A stretch of DNA of 64,000 nucleotides from Scylla paramamosain. Taxonomy: Eukaryota > Arthropoda > Malacostraca > Decapoda > Portunidae. Below, piece after piece: positions 55,869-64,000 of this stretch. A program made the translations under genes and the position numbers. Location: assembly GCF_035594125.1 (NCBI RefSeq), contig NC_087192.1, positions 9,102,501 to 9,166,500 of the forward strand. The letters are read 5' to 3'. Numbering within the stretch: position 1 is the first letter of the stretch; each line of letters opens with the position of its first letter. The notes beneath the pieces were generated by a model, which saw nothing but the letters and a program-made list of their open reading frames with translations, ran no database searches and had not been told where the DNA came from.

Positions 55869-57330
55869 TAAATTACTAGATTAGCAGCGGGGCTCTATTT
55901 TCTATTTTTTTTCGGCTTGTAACCCCTACATTGTTGGCGACCTGGTGGGAAAGCGGGTTTTTTGGGTGAAGAGAGCTAAAATAAGGCTAAATACCGCCTC
56001 TTACCACCAAAAACAAGTAGGGAGCTGCCTGCTGCTGGTGTTATGATGGCCACCATGTTCTCGATCTTGGTCTTGCCAACGATACCTACTGGAAAATCTC
56101 CAGAAATATGTAAAATTTCCAGAAATCTAAAATTCAACTCGCGTGGAACAGATAGCAGAAAAGACAAACTATAAGTTCCGAAACAAGGAAAGAAAACGAT
56201 GTATATAATTCGAATGCGATTCCTAATAAGCCTAAGTCTAATAAAACCGTCCGTACATTGACAGTTTGATCCGCTGTGCTGTTATTAATTTGTCAAACAT
56301 TAATTTCTGCTGCAGTAAGGTCAAGATATCTGTAGGTTAATCACGTACTACCTGTGTCAACGAGGATCCCATCCTTCCTGTGCTTTTCAAACATGGTGGA
56401 CGTGTGCTCCGGCTATTATGTAAATTTATTTGAACTTTTTCGGAAATTCCGGAAATTCCAGGACCTGGAAAAGCGTGATGAATTTCTTTTCTCCCACGGA
56501 CTAATTGCACGCACTGTTAAGTGTCCCAAGTGTGGCAGTGACGTTTATTTCAATAAACATATGATTTTCCGATACGACAAGCAAAGAAAAATGTTGAAAA
56601 CTAAGAAAGTGATCGTAGAACGGTGCCGATTTCAGATATTAGCCCAGAAAGGCACCTGGTTTAGTCATTCCCATCTTGGCATCGAAAAAATAATTTCATT
56701 GACTTATTTTTGGTGTAAGAGGCACCGCACCGTCAGTGACACCGCCAGGGAAGTTAAGTGTGCCATCCAGACTCACTGACTGGCTCTCCTTTTATCGGGA
56801 AGTGGCAGTGGACTACTGCACCAAGAAACATAGTGGAAAGCTTGGCGGTATTGGAAAAACTGTCGAGTCGAACGGGACTCGAAGCGTTTCTTCATGGTCC
56901 CAGTGGAGTGTCGGGATCAAGAGAACTTCTCCGTATCATTGAAGAACACGTTGAGCCCGGGAACGGTTCCACGCATTCTTGTTTCACGCTGGAACAAAGT
57001 ACTTGCCTCAATAAAGGCAAGTTTACATGTACGTGCGTTAGATTTAGGTTTTGCCAAGATTTCTGGAGATTTTAGATTTTTGAAGATTTTCCCGTAGGTA
57101 TCATTGGCAAGACCAAGATCGAGAACATGGCGGCCATCTTAACAGCAGCAGCAGCAGGCAGCTCCCTACTTGTTTTTGGTGGTAAGAGGCAGTAATTGAC
57201 CTTATTTTAGCTCTCCCCACCCAAAAACCCCGCTTTCCTACCAGGTCCCCAACGTTGTAAGGGTTACAAGCCGAAAAAAAAAAAAGAAATAGAGCTGCGC
57301 CGCTAATCTAATAATTTATCAGCACTTACC
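55869..57330 (+). mobile_element. Merlin-like DNA transposon with about 280-bp inverted arms
   Basis: Left arm 55869-56160 and right arm 57050-57330 are inverted copies, for example ACAAGTAGGGAGCTGCCTGC (56017) against GCAGGCAGCTCCCTACTTGT (57152). Between them lies a frameshifted Merlin-type transposase. No clear 8-9 bp duplication was found. The arms contain ACCCCTACATTGTTGGCGACC, which looks like an LTR end plus primer-binding site, so an alternative is two LTR elements in head-to-head arrangement around the transposase. Confidence 0.6.
56354..57000 (+). pseudogene. Merlin (IS1016/ISXO2-like) transposase fragment
   Basis: 56354-56779 encodes DEFLFSHGLIARTVKCPKCG (zinc ribbon start), a basic stretch, CRFQILAQKGTWFSHSHLGI and LTYFWCKRHRTVSDTARE, the typical helical region before the DDE domain. 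One frame over: DWLSFYREVAVDYCTKKHSG + KLGGIGKTVE (56775-56865). Another frame: ERDSKRFFMVPVECRDQENF and LSPGTVPRIL (56870-56985), matching the 'ERGS---F-VPVE-R----L---I---I-PGT' segment. The part with the first catalytic Asp (E-IDE-KF) is deleted, so it is inactive. Confidence 0.68.
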
Positions 57331-57379
57331 AAATAATACACAATAAAGGAAAACAAATATACACCCAAAATACAACACA

Positions 57380-57694
57380 AATATAAGTAGATCAGACGTG
57401 TACGTAATGAAGAGTGAGTGTACGTGTGTGAGTGTTCGTCACGTCTTCTAACTCACGTCGATTTGACCGAAATCAGGCAGCAGGAGAGAGGATGGCTCCA
57501 ACTGCGAGAAGCGAGTGAGACTGACGAAGAGTGGAGGTCGCCAGCTCGGTTAGTTCGATCGAAACGTGAATCGAGACGTGTTTCCAAAGCTTCGACTTTA
57601 TGATACCGCCACGGTGTGGTCGAGACGGTATTCGAGGCCGATGGTTAGTTGGAGAGATTAGTGGTTGGCGAGGCGGGTACGAGGGCCGTAATAG
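57380..57694 (-). repeat. 5' LTR (U3/R part) of the Gypsy-like element
   Basis: Direct repeat partner of 50895-51146. Shared landmarks: CTCACGTCGAT, CAGGCAGCAGGAG, CCAACTGCGAG, GAAGCGAGTGAGACTGACGA, GATACCGCCACGG and GGTTGGCGAGGCGGGTA. Confidence 0.75.
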
Positions 57695-57744
57695 TATATA
57701 GTATATGTATTATTGGGAAAAGATAGTGTGTATTACATAGATAT

Positions 57745-57840
57745 CACACCTGTCCCCATGCAAATTACAGCCACGGATCTCGGAGTCACAATAGACACTT
57801 GTTTGAAGTACCATCGTCATGGACTTGTTGCTGCAAATTA
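57745..57840 (+). pseudogene. Small LINE RT fragment
   Basis: A frame with TATDLGVTIDTCLKYHRH before a stop fits the '-DLGV-ID--LK---H' block downstream of the RT active site in CR1/L2-like LINEs. It is too short for more. Confidence 0.4.
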
Positions 57841-57969
57841 AGGTGATAAGTCAGATTTTTCCATTTTTTTTTTTTTCCCCCAAAAATATCCATGTTTTGC
57901 AAAAGAAAGTTCATGAATGAAGAAATAAAAATTAGCTACTGACGTATGCGGGTAATTATCTCGGAATGT

Positions 57970-58064
57970 TCGAATTACTACTACTATTACTACTACTGTT
58001 TTTATTATTATTATTATTATTATCATTATTATTATTATTACTATTATCATTATTATTATTGTTA

Positions 58065-58130
<66 letters not shown>

Positions 58131-58137
58131 AGTAGTA
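57970..58137. repeat. (ATT)n/(ACT)n compound microsatellite
   Basis: ACT and ATT trinucleotides with occasional CATT and GTT variants, ending in TAGTAG. Confidence 0.93.
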
Positions 58138-58499
58138 GTAATAGCAGTCCGATGATTTCTATCTTAGATTTGATACTGATTATAAAACTCGAACATATTT
58201 TTAAAACCGGTGAAATTAGTAAATAAATAGATGGATGAAAAAAAAGACATATTACAAAGAAAAGAACAATTCCCAAAACGTTTACTGAACATTTTACATG
58301 TCATTGGCATTTACAGGAGTCATTTGATCACTAATGAAACAAATTTTCATACCCTACAGGAAAAATATTCTGAATACGATGTGTAATTAGATTACAGATA
58401 AAGAATTTTATGCAGAAAAAATTGAATTGATTCTAAGAACATGTCACATTCTTCTTCAGAGCAGCCCTTCCATGTGGGTGCTGCCTCAGATTTTACTTT

Positions 58500-58588
<89 letters not shown>
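58500..58588. repeat. (GT)n microsatellite
   Basis: GT units interrupted once by an AT near 58539. Lies downstream of the ACSF2-like gene. Confidence 0.96.
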
Positions 58589-58593
<5 letters not shown>

Positions 58594-58699
58594 ATGTCAG
58601 ATTCCTCACACGGAAAACTATTACATTGTGTTTATATAACATTTCTTTTTCTTGAAATACTATACGGTTAAGTTGGGATTAATGAAATCACTAGCAAAT

Positions 58700-58705
58700 T
58701 TTATT
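58700..58705 (-). promoter_or_regulatory. Candidate poly(A) signal of the ACSF2-like gene
   Basis: AATAAA on the minus strand about 170 nt after the stop codon at 58875. No other good candidate was seen nearer the stop. Confidence 0.45.
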
Positions 58706-58874
58706 GTGAAATAAGCTCACTATTTGATGAAATAAACACATACTCATATACCTGGGATTATTGGCCAAAATGTAGTTATTATTTTTTTTTCCTCAAATCA
58801 AAATTGGTAACGGTCTCAATTTGAAAATTAAACATAACAATTATCTTGAAGTGTATGAGCTTTCAAGCAGTTCA

Positions 58875-59114
58875 TTAGTTCAAATTTAGTTCCTTTATAG
58901 TAATTTCCTTCATTACATGCTTCTGAGCCTTGCCAGTTATAGTAGTTGGGAACTCTTCCTTAAATAGTATGTAGCGAGGCACTTTGTAGTGTGAAATCTG
59001 AAAGGAAAAGATGTATCTGTAAGATTACTTTAGTAAATCATGAAGAGCAATGGCAATTAATTTGATTGTTAACAGGAAGCTGAAATATGTTGCATACTGT
59101 ATAATAATATTAAT

Positions 59115-59164
<50 letters not shown>

Positions 59165-59354
59165 TAATAATAATAGTAAGAAACTTACGTTCTCTGATTA
59201 TATAGTACCGAGAAAAGCCAATTTGTTAACTAGCTTTAACTACTAAATTCTACTAAATTTGAGATAAAGTGATCAGGCTGGTTAACAAGTTGGTTTTCCT
59301 CGGTATCATATCAATAATAATAATTATAGCAATAGTAATAATAGCAATATTGTA

Positions 59355-59412
<58 letters not shown>

Positions 59413-59600
59413 TAATAATAATAATTTTTTTTTTTCCATTGAATGAGTGATAAGTGGGCTTTGGTTAAAATGTCCGATCCTGCTTTTCCTTCACTTAATT
59501 CCAGATAATGATGACTTCTGCCATATCATCGTCGCCATCAGAATTCTTCATCAAAAGAGAAGAGTTTGGTTGAAATAACTCGAAATAAATACCAAAAATT

Positions 59601-59679
<79 letters not shown>

Positions 59680-61589
59680 ACGTAGTGACTGAACGTACAC
59701 TGTATTCCAACTCAGGAATGTTAGATGAGGGCAAGCCAAACGGAAAACATGGGGAGCCAATTTTAAGTAACTTAATCAAGGGAGATAGTCAGATGGATAG
59801 ATGGTTAGATAAATAAATACATAAATGCGTACTATATATTTCACAGACTGACAAACAGATGCACAGATTCATGGATTGATAGGCAAATAATGATCAAGAT
59901 TTTCAAAAATAAGTAACAGGACTCACCTTGCCTTTGCATAGTTGCCTGATACTATGCTCATCTAGGGCAGCGTTATCGACCACCCGTATCCAAGCAGCGA
60001 CTTCTTCCCCCATCCTGCTGTCAGGCACACCAAACACCTGCAGCACAGTGAACGGTACTGATGTAGGTATAAGAATCCTTGTTCAAGCAATGCAGTTTTA
60101 TATTCATCAAGTTGATTCCCCATGATAGCCTTAGCCATCGTGCTTTAAACGCTGAACAAGATGGAAATTTAACATTTCAGTAAGTAAGGAAAGAGTGCCC
60201 TTGAAAGAGGCAGTCATTCAATGTTCCATTCAAGTCGTATGAAGAAGTTCATATCATGCGTCTCCCACTGTAGACTGAAACCAAAGACATAAAATGAACC
60301 GTGCTAAAAATTAACATATTTTCACGATGGTATTATTATCATCATCAGTCCGGTGCAGAACAGTGATTAGTGTGGAAGAGATGTGACAACATAGTTAAGC
60401 CAGATATCATGCAACAGTAGCTCAGGGCATCTTCAGGAGCCTATAGCGTGACGTGAGACAAAAAACAAGTTGTGATGTTGGATGTTGGGTTCTCTCGATT
60501 GTGATGTGAGCTTGCTGATTTTTGCCTCACAGGATCGACTATGATGCTTTTTAATTGATGGTGTATTCATGGGATGTCTTTTAATGATTGAGACAGAAGA
60601 GTAATTAATTTATCTTACCTGTGCTTCTAGAACTCCTGGTAGCTCCGTTAGAAAATTTTCCACTTCCGTTGGATAAATATTTTCGCCACCTCGAATAATC
60701 ATATCCTTAATGCGACCAATAATCTGTGCATATCCATCAGGCCGCAAAATTCCAAGGTCTCTGTAGGGTTAGAAACATTAGAAAAATATACGTACGTGTC
60801 GCATGTTGATATTACATGATGGATATACATGCATGCATACATTTTATATCACATTCTTACTTGGGACTGGAAGAATTGGGGTAGAAGGGACATTAGAATA
60901 GCCGAATAAAACCTTTCTGTGTGTACTAGCACTTTGTGATAAAGGGAGGAGAAATTATTCATGCCAATCGTCTCAAGAGCACAGCAGTTAATCTACTTCA
61001 TATCACAAGAGAGTAGTGACTAAGATTTTTTTTTTCTGTAGATAACAAACTTATAAACACCTACCCTGTCTTGAGCCAGCGGTCCTGGCCGATCGTTTCT
61101 TCAGTTTTCTCTGGATCTCCCCAGTAACCCAGGAAATTAACATAACCTCTTATGCAGACTTCCCCAGCAACCCCTACGGGTACAATCTGTCCATTTGGAT
61201 CAGCAATCTTCACCTGTTAGATCAAAATAACACCCATTGTTTGGAGGTGTGGAAAATAATCTGAATGGCTTATCTTGGGAAGAAGTATGATTATGAAAAA
61301 AAAAACGACATGAAAAAGGAATGACAAAGTTAGATTCAAGGATCAGTAGTGCAGAGACACCACAAGTCATTGTTTCGTCAAGGATAAGTCATTAGAGTTA
61401 ACTTTTTAGTGGGAACAAGATATCCGATGTAGTTATGAACACATCTGTTGTAACTAAAAGAACACAGAACCACCTTAATACCTCAATATGGTCTGAAGGG
61501 TATCCAATGGTGGAAGATCTCACTTCAGGGGAGTCAGAGGGGAAGCATTCAAAGGTGACGGGGCTTGTCTCTGTCATGCCATACATCAC
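58875..61589 (-). CDS. ACSF2: ACSF2-like medium-chain acyl-CoA synthetase, last five exons
   Basis: Activates fatty acids as acyl-AMP and then acyl-CoA; ACSF2 is known as a mitochondrial family member. Exons (minus): 61589-61482, 61213-61065, 60760-60619, 60037-59927, 58997-58875, all with AG/GT borders and compatible phases (the 61065/60760 join completes TGD). Motifs in order: [13 protein letters not shown] (adenylation YG-TE), [20 protein letters not shown] and [27 protein letters not shown] (hinge, ATP binding), [19 protein letters not shown], and the C-terminal catalytic-Lys region [15 protein letters not shown], then TAA. About 210 residues, the last third of a roughly 600-residue protein. 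Upstream exons lie beyond 61590 or outside the window; 61590-64000 holds LINE pieces, probably intronic. No defect seen, so a functional host gene is likely. Confidence 0.87.
59100..59430. repeat. (AAT)n microsatellites in an ACSF2-like intron
   Basis: AAT runs at about 59102-59176 and 59325-59425 enclose an inverted pair: CGAGAAAAGCCAATTTGTTAAC (59210) and GTTAACAAGTTGGTTTTCCTCG (59280) are near-complementary, so this is a small foldback repeat with AT-rich ends. Confidence 0.75.
59602..59675. repeat. (GA)n in an ACSF2-like intron
   Basis: About 37 GA units in the intron between exons 60037-59927 and 58997-58875. Confidence 0.95.
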
Positions 61590-62000
61590 CTGACGAATGC
61601 AGGTACTGTATTTGTATTCCCTGGTAGTATTAGGTTAACAAAATTTTTCAATATACATTACACATTAATTCGTTCATAGTGAAGCAAGATTTACACTGGG
61701 ACTGGATATCATTGTTATTGTTACATACATTTAATTTTCTCACTTGCTTAAAAAAAGAGTTTGATTTCATTTAGATTCATTTGGCCTTTAGTTTATTCGT
61801 GATTTCTCTCAGCCTTTGTGGAAATATGATGAAAGTTCGTTAAGCTGCATTTAGAGTAACATGAACTTATTACTTTGGAATTCCTGTAACTTGCATACTT
61901 GACAGCACTGAGGTGCATCTAGGTATGAGGCTTTCATGTGAACAAGCAAGAGCAAACTGCATATCAATTACCATCTGTACATGAATAAACTTCTGCTTAT
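61590..62000. other. Probable ACSF2-like intron sequence
   Basis: AT-rich, with no exon of the synthetase recognised. It follows a plausible acceptor ending at 61590. Confidence 0.5.
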
Positions 62001-62812
62001 GCTATCACCTTATCTTCTCTGTTGAGCTCCTTCTATCACAACCTTATTTCTGTATCTTGTTCTATCACACCAATGCCTCCTCAGGATCCGCCAGAGCAGA
62101 GATGCCTCTGCCGTTTTGTCCCTGCTAATTGGAGGTACCTGAGGAGGTATTATTCTGATTTTCCTTGGAATGACTACTGCTTCCGTATCAGAGGCCCATC
62201 TCTGTGTGCTGAGTGCATAACAGAGGTGATAGTGTCTGACATGGAGGCATACATTCCTCACTCTTTCTCTCGACCTAAACCTTCCAAACCTTGGTTTAAC
62301 ACAGCTTGTTCAAGTGCTATACGTGATAGAGAGATGGCCCACTAAAGGTACTTGAGCCTTACATCACCAGAATCTCGTGCACTTTATATTTCTGAACGGA
62401 ATCATGCCAAGTCTGTCCTCCAACTAGCCAAAAAAACATCTCCAAAAACTTTGCTTCTTCATCTTTCCCTCCTTTATTTCAACCTGATGGCAGCACTGCC
62501 ATCTCATCTATCTCTAAAGCTGAAGTCTTCGCTCAAAACCTTTTTTAAAAAAACTACCTTGGATGATTCAGGGTTTGTTCCTCCCTCTCCTCCACCCTCT
62601 GACTACTTCATACTACCCATTAAGATTCTTTGTAGTGAGGTTTTTCTTGTCCTCGCTGGCCTTAACCCTAGGAAGGCTTATGGACCTGATGGGGTCCCTC
62701 GTATTGTTCTCCAAAACTATGCCTCCATGCTTGCACCTTGCCTAGTCCAACTCTTCCAACTCTGGAAGTTTGTCTACATTTAGCTTGTTCCCTAAAAGGA
62801 GGGGAGCAATCC
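62001..62812 (+). pseudogene. Decapod Jockey/CR1-like LINE ORF2 fragment (between endonuclease and RT)
   Basis: Frames: [60 protein letters not shown], then YLSLTSPESRALYISERNHA and KSVLQLAKK, LDDSGFVPPSPPPSDYFILP and LAGLNPRKAYGPDGVPRIVL (the first RT block), ending at LWKFVYI. This is a family I recognise from crab genomes. Internal deletions and stops are present. It is cut near 62812, where a minus-strand LINE begins. Confidence 0.75.
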
Positions 62813-63600
62813 CTGTATGAAACATACCTAACTATTTCACAACCCATCAATAAATTTGTTTAATCTTCTACTCGGCACTAACAGCCTGATTACTGAGACT
62901 GTTCCATTAATTTGCCACTATTTGAGAACCAATTTCTATCTCTTTCTTGAACCTAAATTTTTCAAGCTTGACTCCAGTATTTCTTGTTCTATTTTAAGTA
63001 TTTGTCCTGGGAATTTTGCTTACGTCCCCATTGTTATAACCCCTATACCTCTTAAAGACTTCTATCAGGTCCCCTCTTAACCTAAGTCTCTCTAAGTCTA
63101 AGGAATATAAATTTAATAACTTCAGTCTCGTTTCGTAAGGAATACCCCTCATCCCTTGTATCCTTTTAGTCATTCTCTGTTCTTCTGATTCTAATAGACC
63201 TATATCCTTTTTATAATATTATAATATGGGGACCGGAACTTTACACCATAGTCTAGATGAAGTCTGACTAGGGCCAAATACAACTCTAATATTACTTCAG
63301 GATTTCTGCTGATTAACATTCCTAAAAATTAATCCTAATATCCGATTTCCTTTATTTCTGGCCTCTATCCATTGCTTTCCTAGACTGAGATCAGAGCTAA
63401 CTATAACTCCTAAATCTTTTTCGTTCCCTGAACTTACCAGAGCTTCGTTGCTTATTGCATACCTACTGTGCGAGTCTTTTCTACCTACGCTAAGTACTTT
63501 GCATTTGTTAATATTAAGCTGCATTTGCCATCTGTGTGTTCATTAGTTCATCCTATCCAAATATTCATCCTCAATCCTATTGTATTTCTGTATAACTAAA
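62812..63600 (-). pseudogene. CR1/L2-like LINE, RT C-terminus and 3' UTR
   Basis: Minus-strand order: DEYLDRMN (about 63560), QLNINKCKVLSVGRKDSHSR, NEKDLGVIVSSDLSLGKQWI, ARNKGNRILGLIFRNV, then after shifts LVRLHLDYGVKFRSPYYN, QGMRGIPYETRLKLLNLYSL, RLRGDLIEVFK-YRGYN and RNTGVKLEKFRFKKE. Same family as 10739-11175 and close to the LINE at 13395-15077. Stops and shifts throughout. Confidence 0.8.
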
Positions 63601-64000
63601 ACCATCTCGTGAATCTCATCTGTGGATTTCCTCAACTACACATGCCATGATGTCATCCCTAAATTCAAGGCAGGAATGTGAATATTGTATTCGCCTCTTG
63701 TAATCTAATTTATTCTTGAAACAGTACTCAGTGTTATATAAATCACAGAGAAGACTCAACAATTGCTAGCCTGCTTAATCATTACCATGCAGGCCTAATC
63801 ACAAGGCTGGGTTGTAAGTCATAAGTAATGGCAATGAGGCTTTGAACAAAAGGGATAAGGAAGTCAGCCTCCACATGTTCACCTGCTACCTCAAGCGATT
63901 TGGATGGTCAGGTTTGAAAATCGTACCTTGGTCTAAATCTACTACCTACTAAGGTTTCAATCTTAATACTGAAATACGAGTATACTGCTAAGATATTAGT
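63601..64000. other. No gene recognised
   Basis: The LINE signal fades at about 63600. The remainder has no frame with known motifs and may be intron of the ACSF2-like gene or further repeat. Confidence 0.4.

Larger units (their letters stand above)
50757..57694 (-). mobile_element. Gypsy-like LTR retrotransposon, integrase upstream of RT, interrupted
   Basis: Minus-strand order: 5' LTR (about 57694-57380), Merlin insertion (57330-55869), leader, gag (55291-54228), protease-like region (54015-53740), integrase (53574-52835), RT (about 52480-51620), RNase H (51617-51250), a polypurine tract (complement of 51147-51157, TTTGGGGGAGG) and the 3' LTR (51146-about 50757). LTR halves match well from GGCCCTC-TACCCGCCTCGCC through to GTGACGAACAC, then diverge. 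GTAT lies next to both outer ends (50753-50756, 57695-57698), a possible 4-bp duplication. All coding parts have stops or shifts. Confidence 0.8.

Overview
This is eukaryotic, intron-containing, repeat-dominated DNA, most likely from a decapod crustacean and perhaps a crab. That assignment is inferred from very dense (CT)n/(GA)n, (GT)n and (GTA)n microsatellites together with LINE families that I recognise from decapod genomes. The only host gene I can name is the 3' part of an ACSF2-like acyl-CoA synthetase, with five exons on the minus strand between 58875 and 61589. One short signal-peptide exon at 12208-12274 may be a second host gene. Nearly everything else is mobile DNA, mostly broken.

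Left part (1-26 kb). A 4.3 kb Ginger-type DNA transposon (1393-5741, 4-bp duplication CCGG) carries a split integrase gene ending in an OTU protease domain. A PIF/Harbinger element (1425-2218, 3-bp duplication TTA) is nested near its left end. Then come long microsatellites, LINE tails (880-1300, 10739-11175), a CR1/L2-like LINE (13395-15077), and an RT/zinc-knuckle/endonuclease ORF (19461-21529) bounded on both sides by (GTA)n repeats.

Centre (26.2-49.7 kb). Related LINEs lie head to tail, all on the plus strand, each ending in an A-rich 3' end followed by (GA)n, with the next copy starting where the GA tract stops. Copies are labelled A (26221-28870), B (28887-33776), C (33808-35964), D1 (35989-39540), F1 (39581-40654), D2 (41273-44286), F2 (44316-45502), E (45523-49510) and the tiny E' (49599-49636). 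A MULE-like transposon with an 8-bp duplication sits inside A. The D1-F1 block is duplicated as D2-F2 with a solo-LTR-like sequence between. A fragment of ribosomal protein eL43 (RPL37A) has been captured inside D1. The 3' UTRs of A, C and E share a stem-loop with three compensatory base-pair changes, and E' is truncated at that hairpin.

Right part (49.7-64 kb). A piggyBac remnant is interrupted by a 31/34-bp tandem array. A minus-strand Gypsy-like LTR element (50757-57694) has the unusual pol order integrase, then RT, then RNase H, and is itself interrupted by a Merlin-like transposon (55869-57330). Then comes the ACSF2-like gene, and after it two LINE fragments meeting head to head.

I see no operons, CRISPR arrays, rRNA or tRNA genes. 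The most interesting signals are the GA-linked LINE array with its covarying 3' hairpin, the cleanly bounded nested DNA transposons, the integrase-first Gypsy pol, and the ribosomal-protein cDNA capture that dates the local duplication.
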